From Silene conica (lineage: Eukaryota > Streptophyta > Magnoliopsida > Caryophyllales > Caryophyllaceae), in NCBI GenBank assembly GCA_029255685.2, contig CM055313.2, forward strand, positions 70,286,641-70,350,640: a stretch of 64,000 nt of DNA, given 5' to 3'. Under the pieces are notes generated by a model that saw only the letters and a list, made by a program, of their open reading frames with translations, had not been told where the DNA came from and made no database searches. Made by a program: the position numbers and the translations under genes. Shown in pieces: positions 45,326-56,499 of this stretch (positions are counted from its first letter, which is position 1; each line of letters begins with the position of its first letter).

Positions 45326-46387
45326 TGTTGGAGCTAGTGTCCTCCACAGTTAGTGCTTAAAGGATCACAGGGTATACTTTGTATTTTAGCCAGTTGATTC
45401 ACGTTTATCAATAACGATTGGCTTGCTAGAAGTTTGACGTTATTGTCATACAGATGGCGGTAATCAACTGGTCCCTAAGAGTCACTGTTGGGTTGTCATA
45501 CACGCCCTAACTGTAACACCCCCATTTATTTAGAGACCTGGACTAGGACTCCCCAAATAACCAAGGGTGTTACCATCTCGGAAAACCGAGGTAGTAGAAT
45601 ACAAAGGAAGGAAACGCAGTACTTTATTAAGTAGTTAAAGGTCGAAACAAAAGTATCTCAAGTCTGTTACAACTGTCTTATAAAAACAAAATAAAAAAAG
45701 ACTAAACATGGTGGAAAGACTAAAAGAGTGATCTAGCACTAGTCAGGTCTTGTCCTTAGCCTCTCCTCCCTTCCAGCTTCCATGAGTCTAAAACCTGTCT
45801 TTCAACTCCCCAATAAATTGGATCAACACAGACACATACAAACACACAGGGTCAACACGAGGTTGAGTAGGTAATATAGTTAAGACATGAAACAAACACA
45901 ATACAATTTCCTTCCATCTCAACATTATTCAGTCCTCCACTTCACCTCCATCACACCACACCTTCCATGGCCATATCACAAGTCCCGTATCACAAGTCTC
46001 ATATCACAAGTCTCGTTCTCCACAACAATCGATAATAATCAAACAATCCACAATAGCATTCAATATCATTTAAAACAGTCTTGTAATAACATCACACACA
46101 CATACTTCATGTCAAAACACAAACCACAGATATATCCCCTACCTCAACAGTCGGATGAAATCGTCACACGCGCAGCTGCTAAAAGTGTTCCACACGGAAA
46201 ACGTTACCTACACACATAATACGTATAATTAATAAGGCTCCCTAGATCCCGTAACATAAGTACGTATACTATTTATAGTAACTTCCTAAAAAGGCAACTT
46301 TCCTAAAATAGACATTTCCCAAAACGGTAACTTTCTTAAATAGCTCAAATATAAATTAATAACTACATTAAATAATAATCCAAAATA

Positions 46388-46436
<49 letters not shown>
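46388..46436. repeat. (TAA)n microsatellite
   Basis: About 16 uninterrupted TAA units inside the solo LTR. Confidence 0.97.
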
Positions 46437-47667
46437 GTAATAATCTTAATAATAACAATAACATTAATAAAAACAACAAAATCTACACCCACCTTAAACA
46501 ACTTCAACCCGCGGCCCAAACCATCCCCTCACAGCCGCGTGACCACCTTGACCCTTGTCGGCAACCACCACACACAATCCCCACACTGCCTACTCCACCA
46601 CCGACACCCACCAGACCCGTCGACTCCCTCCGGCAAGGTGGACCATGGGCTCAAACAGACCTGGTCCCTCACCCACACTCCCTAAACTCGCCTGAACAAC
46701 CTGCTGCAACCACCGGAAAACAGTGGTAGCACCACCCGAGACCACCACCATTTACACCCCTGACATCAGACCCGTAACTAACGGTGGTATCACCGTGTCG
46801 ACCTCCCCCTGGTCAACGGTGATACCACCTCCAAACAGACCACGACAACCCAGCAACTACAGACCACCCCTGACTACCCCTATCGAACTCCCCTATTCCA
46901 CCATAATTAACCACCACTAACCACCGTGACTACCACCACTCGCATCACCCATCTACCATCTGACTCAAAACACAAAGACTCATTACAAATAAACACAAAA
47001 CTCATCTAATCTTATTATAGATATGCATACAAAAACTCATATAAAACGCATTATTACAACAACCTCCTGACACCGTGTTAGCCACCCTCCACGATGGTCT
47101 TAGATAGCCAACGACACCCCTTTTATGGTCTTCATACGTTCATTACATGACTTAGTACAAAATAAGTAAAAATAACAGAGATTAAAACGTGTTAAATCCC
47201 TCTAAACATGCGATGAAAATTATAATGTAAACAGGAATTTGACAGCGTTGTGGTGAGCATACCAAACTTACGGCCAAAACGAACCACCCTAGGCTAGCCT
47301 ACAACCACCGTGAGAGACTCCTTTCTCTTCTCTGATGTGACGGCTGGGTGTTTGTGTAAAAATATTTGAATTAGGGTAAGGGTTAGGGTAGGAACAAGCC
47401 ACATATATATGGCGGCATGGCCTGACATTCTGATTGTATTATGATTACACAATGGGCTGTTTTGTTCTTTCACGCATAACGAGGCCCAAGCTTTGATGCC
47501 ACAGATCACAGGTTAGAGTCTCACTAGCAACATAATACTATTATCATGTTTTGATGGCCTAGGTCCCCATTTCGAATCTCACCAAGGCCTATTACGCATA
47601 CCATTATACGAGTATACACTAGCTTACTTAACGAACAACTACGATTAATTATCGTCGACTTGTAAAA

Positions 47668-47671
<4 letters not shown>

Positions 47672-47732
<61 letters not shown>
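47672..47732. repeat. (TA)n microsatellite
   Basis: About 30 TA units near the solo LTR end. A self-complementary tract. Confidence 0.97.
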
Positions 47733-47738
<6 letters not shown>

Positions 47739-49303
47739 TAACACGGGTTATTACACTAACCTTAATTAGTCTTACTAATTAATTAACTAATTAACATTTT
47801 AATTAGACATAAGAATCTTATGCATGCAATATAAAATGATGCGAAATAAAAGAGTCGAGTTCTTACAAATCGACGAAAACAAGCAAGGATGATCCTCCAA
47901 CCCGAGTAACCAATGTAGGATACCTCCTTTACGATGCACCCAAGACTACCCTTAATAACCGAAAAACACACTAGCTAGGTGTGGGTAAACGGTAGCCTTA
48001 AAATTATATTGTGTTCTAATCTTATTAGAATACTAAATTAACACTATAACAATTATAGTAATTTAAAGTTTTAATATTATCAAATAGTATTTGAGAGGAT
48101 TTTTCTAGAATTTTTCTCACACTAGAAAATGTTAAGGTCGGAATGAATTTTTGGATGTGAACATTTCACATTTGATGGGGTGTGGGTTGGGTGAGCCGTG
48201 AGCCACCATAGGGAAGCCAAAAACTCTTTTTTTAACTTACCCATGCATATAGGGTGGCTATAGGTAATGGTCTCAAGGCATCACTTAATGATTGTGTTTC
48301 TTTGTATTTAAAACACAAAACACCTTCTTAAACACTACCCTAAAAACCGGCACCCTCACCTTAAAATGGACTTCCATTTTACAAAATTTGTCATTTTGTA
48401 CAATTGTAAGTTCATGTTCACCAAAATTTGTAACAATAGGTTTTGTATCGCAATGACTGAAATACGAAACAATGAAACAAATAAATTTTATTAATTAAAT
48501 GTCAAAATGTTACGTGTACAATCTCTAATGTATCCTCTTATTCTAGTATGTCGTGACAGGTTACGTATACACTCTATGTAGCAGGGTGTGAACGTTGTAC
48601 TTGAATGACACCTATGGAGGTCGCGTGCACTCTAATAGGAGGTGTCGATTTGTATTCTTGAGAGGGTTGCGGTGACTTATTCTCTCTTGAACGTTGTAGA
48701 TTGGACTAATCAGAATTTAGAGAGAGAAGAAGACACAAAGATATGTAACATATCACAACATAAAAATAATTGTTTTAACTTAAAAATGCATATTATCCAA
48801 TAAATATCACTTATAAATTAAATAAATCATATTTAACAATTTGACTAGTAATTCGTAATTACTTATTTGTAAAATGTCATTTCAATAATCGTCAATACGA
48901 TGTACAACATTTGTAATAATAATCAACCCGATTCATTCTAATTTCGACGTTTCATAAACATCGATTAATATTTGACAATTGACACGTTTCAATTTCAAAC
49001 ATATATCTTATATTAAGATTTAACCTCTGATTTCTCGATACTCAATTTTAAGGAATCTGATCAATTCGTATCAATATACATTGATTAGTTTATCAATTAA
49101 GAAAATTGTCCTATAAGTGTGACCTAAAGGGATCAACTGACCACCACCGTCATACGACAGTAATGTCAAACTCTAGCTAGCCAATCATTACCGATTAATG
49201 TTGGTCAGTTGACTATATAATTTCGAATCATCCTTTGCGCATTCTCGTCATGAGATGTAATTATGTGATCGCACAATTGTTGAGGACACATTTCCCAACA
49301 ATC

Positions 49304-49584
49304 TCCCACTTTCATCGACAAGTGTGCGTCACCAGTTCTCTTGTCCTATTATTATCTCTCACTCAATGCAAGATGTCTTTCAGGTCGTACTTGCATTTGA
49401 TCATATCATGAGTGGTTTCCTCGATCTGGACTGAGCACGAGTTACACGCCTAAAACTGATACTCCCTCCCCTCTCTAGCTTTCATCATTCACAAAAATTG
49501 AAAGTAATTTTTGGCAGTTTCTAGCTCAAGAAAGGGTATTTCTCGGAGCATGTTGGGTGCAACAATTATGAGGATATCTATTTT
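49304..49584 (-). other. Internal fragment of the minus-strand Copia
   Basis: Polypurine tract and adjacent untranslated DNA comparable to 45090-45325 of the plus-strand element (for example GAGTGGTTTCCTCGATC versus the inverse of GACTAGAGAG...). No coding motif. It ends abruptly where the plus-strand LTR resumes. Confidence 0.45.
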
Positions 49585-49743
49585 AATATCTGATCTTAGG
49601 CCACTTGCAAGGACCAAAGGTTACTTCTTGTTCCCGATCTTTGTATCTTGTATTTCGTCTATGACAATAAATCATATATTATAATTTCGTTATAATCCTG
49701 CATAAAAGTATTGAGACATATACAGATATTTTCCAACATGCAG

Positions 49744-49954
49744 AACATATGAAAAAGATGCTGGAAACACAAGGAATGATTCACAACAAGTTGGTTGTAA
49801 CTTGTAAGGCATAAAAGTGTTGCGAGGACATACTCTTGTAGAGTTACTGGGTCAATAACAACCTCAGGTGGAGCAAGATCATAATCCGACTCAAATTTAA
49901 GTGCAGGGTCTCTATAAGAACCAAAAACAATTATTAAAACAAAGGTTCAATATA
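49744..49954. other. CACTA interior right of the Copia insertion
   Basis: The plus frame starts EHMKKMLETQGMIHNKLVV and stops after about 25 codons. The minus strand has an open stretch GSYRDPALKFESDYDLAPPE. Neither is assigned. Confidence 0.3.
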
Positions 49955-51544
49955 TCTATATAATAACATAAAAAGCCTAGATTGAGTAGTATTAGATTGA
50001 CATGTGGCGAATTATATTAACATACTAGAAAGACACGTGGCGCACTACATTAACATGCTAGATTAATTTTTTTTTTAAAAAAAAATTTAGAAAAAGAAAA
50101 TAAAAAGACAAAATAAATAAAAAACCTAGATTTAATAGTTATTTAATAATATGTGACTCACTACATTTAAATGTTTGACAAGTTTTTTTTTATTATTTAA
50201 AAAAAAAAGTAAAAATAGAAAACGAATAGGCAAAGTAGTATCCAATAGACTTAATTACTTATCTTATTTAAACTTTCATTTATATTCCATTTAATAATCA
50301 TAATTTAGTGCTAAACTTTTTTATATTCTACTGTTACGAAAACATTTCACCTATAAAAGAAAATGAATTGGTAAAAATTCTAGCACATTCCTAGCAAAAA
50401 CAAAATAATGAAAAAAATTGTTTATTTTCACCAAATTATTTCATTTTATTTATTTTTCAACACCTTTTATATATTTACTTTGTGGTGAGCATGAATCAAA
50501 TTGGCAAGAAATGAGAAAATAAGAGAGATATAGAAGAGAAGTGGGGATTTTGATAAACATTTGTATTTTATAGTTTGTTTTAGACATTATCAAATGCTTA
50601 TGAAGACAGTTGAGATCCTCGATAATTGAATATAATACTTGTGAATTGTAGTCAAAATTTGTGAAAGAAATCCTAGCTTGACTAAATTGTAATTGTAACT
50701 TTTTAATTTCACATTTTTAATAGTGATAGTTTGTTTAGCGGATATTTTTAATATATTCATCATTGTTAATATGTAGTGAATTTATTAATATTGTTATTAA
50801 CAACTTACAAATATAACTAGCACAAGTTTAGTATGAATATAGTATCATCGATCTATATATTTAATTATGTTGATCAAAATGGTAAATTTATTTTTTCTTT
50901 GTGATTTGAGTAATAATGAGATAGGATGCATTTGATGTTGTTGTCTTATTGATGCTTTGATGATAACATGGAAAAAATACATTGTATATACCTATCGATT
51001 TTTGATAATTTATTTATCTAAATTCTCTTAATATTTACTTACATTTTATCCAAAATAAACAAGTACTAATGAATAGGATATCTTTTCTATTTTGAATTTT
51101 CAAAGTGAGAATCCATGTTGTTTTATCTATATACTTACGTCATTTATTTTATTTTTATTTTATTAAACGTTATAATAGTTTAGAGAAAATGAGTGAATAA
51201 TATTTTAAGTCTTAAATATCATCCTTATTTCAAACTAGAAAAATATAAAGGTATCCAAACTATGATTAACATTAGATATTATTTCTGTTACTAATACAGA
51301 GTATGATCGTTTTAATAAAGTTCGATTAACAAAAATATCACTTTGACGTTGAACAAAAATGATATTATTTGGTTACAAAAGTAATGAAAATGAGAATAGC
51401 AAAATATATGTTATATAAAAAACACTACTATAAAATTATGTAAATGTCAAACTATTGCCAAACGCAGTAAAAATTATTTCCACCATCAAAAATTTATTAA
51501 TGAAGAGTTTGAAAATACCGTGATTTCACGGGAAACTAAACTAG
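49955..51544 (+). mobile_element. Non-autonomous Helitron, 1.6 kb
   Basis: The 5' end TCTATATAATAACATAAAAA follows an A (49954). The 3' end has a hairpin CCGTGATTTCACGG (51518-51531), a 9-bp spacer and CTAG (51541-51544), followed by T (51545). This fits Helitron TC...CTAG ends and AT targeting. The interior is AT-rich with no Rep/helicase. Inserted in the larger CACTA element. Confidence 0.85.
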
Positions 51545-51819
51545 TTATAAATTAACAAAGAAATACAAGAGAATTAGCCATAAATATTAGGGAGAAAACT
51601 GCAAATAGTTAGGGAGAAAACTTCAAATAATTGAACAAAATATATAATAGATTACCTATTATGTAAGGTGGGGTTGGTAGGGTTGTAGTGGTGTTCACGG
51701 TGGTGAGATTGGTGTTGCGGAAAAATCGATTTAGAGAGAGAAGTATGAGTTTTGCGGAAAGAAATTAGGGAGAAATCACCGTCTAAATGAATTTGCAGAA
51801 AGTTATTAAAAAATCCTGA

Positions 51820-52160
51820 CGGAAAATCCGTCAGTAAAAAGAATCTATTCTTTAGGTTTAGTAGACCAATAATTTTACTTTTCAGCCTTTTTTTGACCGA
51901 AAATCCGTCAGGAATTATTGTTCAGTCGTTTTGACGAATTATCCGTCAGAAATAATTTCCAACCGATTTTCCGTCAGAAAAAAGAATCATATTCTGACCG
52001 ATTATCTGTCAGAATTCCAGTCTTACAATTCGCGGGTTGCTTTTTTGGTGCGCGTTATTTTATGCTGACGGGTTTCTGACGATTTGTCCGTCAGAAAAAA
52101 ATTATGACGGATAATTCGTCACAAATTGGTCAGGATAGCGAGAATTTTAACGGAATAAAA
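51820..52160. repeat. CACTA right subterminal repeats (TGACGGA motif)
   Basis: CCTGACGGAAAATCCGTCAG, GACCGAAAATCCGTCAGG, GACGAATTATCCGTCAG and TGACGGGTTTCTGACG blocks, matching the left array in both orientations. Confidence 0.87.
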
Positions 52161-52206
52161 AATCCGTCAATAAGGCGGTCAGTACGCCGTGTTTTTTTTT
52201 GTAGTG

Positions 52207-52495
52207 ATCGTTTTGTTCTTAGCTATAGGCTAGGGGTCCCTTTATTTGCTATGTCTCGGTTGTGCTCTGCGTGTGCTCGAGTCTTTGAGGGTGATGTGTA
52301 TGGTGATCATGCGGTCTCTTGTGTTGATTTGGTGGGTGTTAAACATCGGCATAACCTTGTTCGGGACACATTATTGGATACCTGCTACAGGTCTGAGATT
52401 TCGTTGGTAAGGAGGTTAATATTGGCTTGGTTGATGGGCATGTCCGACCCCTTCGTTATGCGGATCTTTTACTTTATTCCTGGGACAAGGGGCAG
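52207..52495 (+). pseudogene. LINE-type remnant, part 3
   Basis: After the CACTA element the frame resumes with VLSYRLGVPLFAMSRLCSAC, GDVYGDHAVSCVDLVGVKHR and, after a 1-bp shift, RYADLLLYSWDKGQDV: the zinc-binding C-terminal region of the LINE protein. It ends at about 52495, where the duplicated PLATZ segment begins. Confidence 0.72.
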
Positions 52496-52561
52496 GATGT
52501 GGAATTTGTGCTCAATGAATTCTTAACATTTACTTTTTGATACTATTCATAAGTAGAGTTA

Positions 52562-52784
52562 GGCCCTGTTCTTTTCGGCTGAAACGAGCTGAATCGAATT
52601 AATTGGAGTAGAGCTTAATTGAACTAAATTGGGTGGAACTGCGGTGACGTGAATTTAGTTGAATTAAAAGTTAATTTTGTGAAGAGATTAATTGGACATA
52701 ATTGATTGAACGTAAATAAAACCTAACGGAATACAGCCAAGCAAAATTGAAAGAAGCTGAAATTAAGCCAGAAATAACAGAGCC
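52562..52784. mobile_element. Tourist/Harbinger-like MITE
   Basis: 223 bp with imperfect TIRs (GGCCCTGTTCTTTTCGGCT, and GGCTCTGTTATTTCTGGCT on the other strand) and TTA at both flanks (52559-52561 and 52785-52787), the Harbinger target. Absent from the other duplicate. Confidence 0.78.
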
Positions 52785-52787
52785 TTA

Positions 52788-53526
52788 ATCTGTAATATAA
52801 ATATATAACATAAAATATAGTCTCGTGAGATATTTTTTGAGTGATCTTAATGAGTAAATTATGAATATCAAATTTATATAATTTATTAAATATGAACAAA
52901 ATAAAATGTACATTGACAATTGTGAAAAAGTCAACGTAAACAAATAGATGAGACGGACGTAATATTCCCTAAACAACTATCCTTATTATATGACAGTAAT
53001 GATACTCATTTAAAGCTATTTTATCCTTAAAACAAATGCTATTATCTTAAAAAAAAAATATGTTTTATTCTATTGTTAAGGCTTTCCTTCTGTGTTTGAT
53101 GAACCATAAGGGCAATATGGTGTCAAGTTAGGAAGTCTTGAACTTGTATCTACTATGTATATGTAAGAAGTCTCGAATTTATATCTACTATGTATATGTT
53201 CTACCATCGTATTAAAACATATTCGATTCAGTTGATAACCTTAAAATCATGTAAATGTACATGGGGCAATGCAATGTAAAATAATGGACAAATTCAATTA
53301 AATCATAATAAAGTAATTCAGTAATACTGAATCGAGTAAATTACAATACAAAGTGTAGCAAAATTAAGGCTTAATTACGAGTGAAACTCAATTCACAATA
53401 CTAATTAGTAATTACACAAATTAAAAGAATTCCTCAATAATCAATCAGAAGATAGCTAAGTTAATTCATCAGCCAAAATCTATAAAGTTGCAGCAATGGA
53501 TGGAAACCCGAATTGGCGAGAATGAA
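52788..53526. other. Downstream region of PLATZ copy 1
   Basis: It contains a minisatellite of about 40 bp (AGAAGTCTCGAA...CTATGTATATGT, two units, 53130-53205), expanded in copy 2. No other gene. Confidence 0.55.
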
Positions 53527-54228
53527 TCAGAAGAAAGGTGCTCTGCAGGGTATTCCTTTTCTGCTCCTCTTCCTAAAACTCAATCCATCAATCTTCTGCC
53601 TCTTATTGTCTTGTTGATTTTCGGTGCTCTTTGCAACATCATCGTCCAAAGTCCTCTTCTTCCCCTTTTCAACGCCACTTACCACACTAATTCCAACCCC
53701 AAGCTTGATTATCCACTTAAGAGTAGTTGGCTTACTTTTCTCAGGAAGACAGATTGCATTCTCCTGCAACATCCTTGAGTGACATGACTCAAAACCCGAG
53801 TTGAGTTTACACAGAATAGAACAATACCGATCACGTTCAGGCAACGCGGTTTTCGACAAATCGGCTCCACAAACCACACAAAACAGAGACTTACTTTTCT
53901 TGTCAGTACTCTTCTTCCGAGATTTCGGAAAGTAAACAAAGCGGGTATTCACCTTATAAGGACAAACACCCGTCACAACATCCAATAAATCAGGAATCTT
54001 TAAAACATCAGAAACATCATACCCATATTCTCTTGAACAAGTGAATGCTTGCAACACATTATGATCTTTATGTTGGGTTTCAACATCAATCTTTCTCAAG
54101 CTTTTACCACCACAATCCACACAAAAATAACCTCTGTAATTCGGATCTTTACCTTTTCCTGTAAAGAATTCCGCATTGATCATATCATTCACCCACTCTG
54201 GAAACTTCAAATTTTCAACACTACCCAT
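53527..54228 (-). CDS. PLATZ-type zinc-dependent DNA-binding protein, copy 1
   Basis: 233 codons in one exon, start context AACAATGGGTAG. The PLATZ pattern is visible: WVNDMINAEFF (residues 14-24), FCVDCGG (35-41), HKDHNVLQAF (53-62), YDVSDVLKI, NTRFVYFPKSR, then FCVVCGADL and RYCSILCKL as paired Cys motifs, and the typical C-terminal tail RKGIPCRAPFF. PLATZ proteins are plant-specific nuclear factors that bind A/T-rich DNA and mostly repress transcription; members influence growth, seed filling and stress responses. Several Cys/His positions of the first zinc site differ from typical members (no CxxC after FCVDC), so this is a divergent type. PLATZ genes often have introns, so a single exon is notable. 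A near-identical copy lies at 62944-63609. Confidence 0.82.
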   Translation of the reverse strand: MGSVENLKFPEWVNDMINAEFFTGKGKDPNYRGYFCVDCGGKSLRKIDVETQHKDHNVLQAFTCSREYGYDVSDVLKIPDLLDVVTGVCPYKVNTRFVYFPKSRKKSTDKKSKSLFCVVCGADLSKTALPERDRYCSILCKLNSGFESCHSRMLQENAICLPEKSKPTTLKWIIKLGVGISVVSGVEKGKKRTLDDDVAKSTENQQDNKRQKIDGLSFRKRSRKGIPCRAPFF

Positions 54229-54620
54229 TGTTTTTCTTGATGATTTTTAACTTGGGTTTCGAAAATTAACGAAAGTATGAAAGTGATTTGAGAGTTGTTC
54301 TTGTTGTCGTTCTTGTTATTGTTGTGGTTGAAATTGAAGTAAGAGTAGAAGAAGATTAGGGTTTGATGTGAGTAGTAAATGGGGGTGAAATCAAGCGTGA
54401 AAGTTATATAGTTGTGGGTAGGTAAAAGTAAAAGTAAAAGGGGTGAATTTAGGAAAGAAAATAGCCTTGATGTCCAAGTGTTTTCTGTTGGTAAAATTTG
54501 ACGAGGATGAGCTGTAATTCTGTCTGTCGTCTGTCTTTTCCCGCGTTTTCTTATCTGCACAACGGTTATATTGTCCTACTTCGACTCGGAAGTTAAACTA
54601 ATCTAAAATTTCAAATTTCC
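54229..54620 (-). promoter_or_regulatory. Promoter and 5' leader of PLATZ copy 1
   Basis: Shared with copy 2 (63610-64000). CTATATAACTTT on the minus strand (about 54402-54413) is a plausible TATA box about 180 bp before the ATG. Confidence 0.5.
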
Positions 54621-54862
54621 ATCACGCCTTTATTTTACCGGTTTTTAATTTACACAAATATTTGTGTATAAAGCGATCTCAATAAATTTGTCGTCGAGAT
54701 TCTTTTAGTAGTTTTTTTTTCAAACAAGTTGGGTTTAAAATCTGTTTCACCATTACATTAATATAAAACTATTTTAATGAAGACTAACTATTAAATTTAA
54801 GTAACTAAAATATGTCGAAACAAATAATATAGAGTTTATATACATAAGGTTAAACAAGAGGG

Positions 54863-55386
54863 TAGGTTGAGCAAAAATATATGATACGGTTTTATAATGC
54901 GGATACTATACGGTAACAGGTTGAGTTATACAAATTTTCGTATATAAGATATGGAAATCTATATATATACAATACGGTTTTCAGAAAACCGTATCGTATC
55001 CGGGTTGGGCAAAAACAAAACCGTATATACGGTTTTCGATACGATTTGAATTTTTTGTATAAAAAAACAACAAAAAAAACGAGAAGTTCTTTAAACTTTC
55101 ACTCTTAATGTTTTTTATGACTTAAGTATTTTACTAATTTATCTCAATAAATAAAAAATTAATCTTTCATTAGATGTAATCATGTTTAAGGTAATTATTA
55201 GAATAGTTAAAATGTCTAATTGGACATTTCTCACCAAAACGTATCCGTATATACGGATTTTGTATACATGGTTTTTCCTGATATCCGAAAATCGTATATC
55301 CGCTTAAATTGTATCGGATCCCTATAGTGATTTTTGTGATTTTTAAAACATTGATACGGTCAGTTATACGGTTTTGCTCACCCCTA
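54863..55386. mobile_element. hAT-like MITE, 524 bp
   Basis: The 8-bp target duplication CAAGAGGG (54855-54862 and 55387-55394) is perfect. Ends are TAGGTTGAGCAAAA and, inverted, TAGGGGTGAGCAAAACCGT. The arms are rich in ATACGGTTTT/AAAACCGTAT. No coding capacity. Confidence 0.88.
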
Positions 55387-55394
55387 CAAGAGGG

Positions 55395-56499
55395 TACTTG
55401 TAAAATGGGGGATGTTACGGAATGGAAAACATTAATAAATGAATTGGAATAGGTTATGTTTGATGAGAGAAAGATGAAGAGAATTAAATCAGTTTTTTTT
55501 TCCATAATCAAATCTATTGATAAAAAGAAGTGTTTTAATAAATTAAATAGTTTTACTCCATAATTCTTAAGAAAAGCTATTTAATTAACTCGTTTTATTA
55601 AGAGTTTTTCTTCTTTGATGTGGTACATAACATTGTTTTTTCTTTGGCCATGACACAACTAAGCTGAATGTTTCAGCTCGAATAAGTCGATAAGAACTCA
55701 CCCGACTCCCGAACCGACGACCCGAGCTTGACCTGTAACCCGAATTGAAACAACTCGAATAACTCGACACAGCTCGACACAGAGTCGTCCATTATCTCAC
55801 ATTGTTATTCACCTGTTCATTCAATTTGTTTGGCAAAGTTTATTTGTGAGAGCGAGTAGAAGGCTGATCGGATGTTGACATCTGCAACACTGTTCGAAAA
55901 GTTTGAAAGTTTGCCCTTCTTACAAAGTAGGAGAGGATTAAAGGCATGCGTCTTTGGATTCTGGGTTGCAAATGCATTAAAATTAATTGGAAACTCATCT
56001 ATCAATAATGTATTAATGTTAAACAGAATGCATATTGTTGTTGAGACTACAACTCAATGTAGCAGAAATTGTCAACACTTCCCTTTAATTATTAGCGCAA
56101 ACTCAAATATACACATCAAACTAACACTACATGAGCTACGCACTAAACACAAATGTGACAGATTACATCGCAGCACGTCTTTGTTGTCAAAATTCCTCCC
56201 TTAGTCGCTACCCACAACACCTTTTCCATTTCCATCCTACTTCAAATTTTACCAACACTATCCATACTATGTAGGCACCCCTTCCAACTCCAAAAACACA
56301 AAAATACCAAACAAAAATCTCCCTCTTATTTTGTTCTAATTGTCTTAGGCACTCGACAATTTGACATTAGATGTCCGGCCACTCTACAAGCTACTAGCCT
56401 TCTCATGACCACCACCACCATCACCACCATCATTTTAACCGTCACATTCCATAGAATAACCCGCTAATAATCAATCCAACTCCGCAACATTTACACACC
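55395..56499. other. Intergenic, upstream of the receptor kinase
   Basis: No recognisable gene. Short open frames near 55870-56200 lack domains. The last part must hold the receptor kinase promoter. CTCTTATTTTGTTC and an ACCACCACC tract (56405-56430) are seen, but no clear TATA box. Confidence 0.45.

Larger units (their letters stand above)
45512..47755. mobile_element. Solo LTR, 2.24 kb (TGTAACACCCCC type)
   Basis: It begins TGTAACACCCCCATTT and ends ACACGGGTTATTACA, with a perfect 5-bp target duplication CTAAC (45507-45511 and 47756-47760). No internal region is left. Probably a Gypsy solo LTR. It includes (TAA)n and (TA)n microsatellites and a GC-rich, ACCACC-rich part (46540-46930) whose open frames look like low-complexity sequence rather than genes. 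Confidence 0.88.
45486..49303 (-). mobile_element. Minus-strand Copia LTR, related family, split by another LTR
   Basis: On the minus strand it begins TGTTGGGAAATGTGTCCTC (from 49303) and ends GACAACCCAACA (45486). Excluding 45512-47755 and its TSD it is about 1570 bp. Upstream of it on the minus strand (49304 on) lies GATGAAAGTGGGAGAT, a Copia polypurine tract. Its first 200 bp resemble the surrounding Copia LTR (TTGATCCCTTTAGGTCAC, TAATGATTGGCTAGC, GTTTGACATTACTGTC), so the two are sister families in opposite orientation. Confidence 0.65.
37230..49738 (+). mobile_element. Decayed Copia LTR retrotransposon with nested insertions
   Basis: The 5' LTR begins TGTTAGAGCTAGTGTCCTCC at 37230 and ends TTTTCCCACA at 39058. 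The 3' LTR begins TGTTGGAGCTAGTGTCCTCC at 45326 and ends TTTTCCAACA at 49738. Flanks TGTAG (37225-37229) and TGCAG (49739-49743) are a 5-bp target duplication with one transition. Order gag, protease, integrase, RT, RNase H defines Copia. At least six stops and two shifts show it is dead. A hAT sits in the 5' LTR and two nested solo LTRs in the 3' LTR. Confidence 0.85.
45326..49738 (+). repeat. Copia 3' LTR, interrupted and partly deleted
   Basis: Positions 45326-45485 match the LTR start and about 49585-49738 match the LTR end. About 300 bp of the middle of the 5' LTR (CACCTAAAGGATGTAATCC onwards) are missing. The gap holds a minus-strand relative's LTR (45486-49303) and about 280 bp of its internal sequence, so the replacement was not a clean insertion. 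Confidence 0.7.
36668..52206. mobile_element. 15.5-kb CACTA element filled with nested insertions
   Basis: It starts CACTACAAAGAAAACACAG and ends TTTTTTTTTGTAGTG, with the 3-bp target duplication ATC at 36665-36667 and 52207-52209. Subterminal arrays of TGACGGA/TCCGTCAG motifs flank both ends (36690-36990 and 51820-52160). The reading frame of the disrupted LINE remnant continues across it, confirming the borders. After removal of the Copia (37230-49738) and Helitron (49955-51544) insertions only about 1.4 kb is its own, so it was a short non-autonomous element. Confidence 0.9.
52500..54620. repeat. Segmental duplication, copy 1
   Basis: From TGTGCTCAATGAATTCTTAAC (52508) to about 54620 the sequence matches 61474 to the window end in the same orientation, apart from different small insertions near the start. 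It includes the whole PLATZ gene and its promoter. Confidence 0.9.

Noticed and set aside
46540-46930. Possible proline/threonine-rich protein gene
   Set aside because: Low-complexity ACC-rich DNA inside a solo LTR, with no start context, splice borders or domain.
55872-56204. 110-codon ORF upstream of the receptor kinase
   Set aside because: No domain or splice context. Composition looks like ordinary intergenic DNA.
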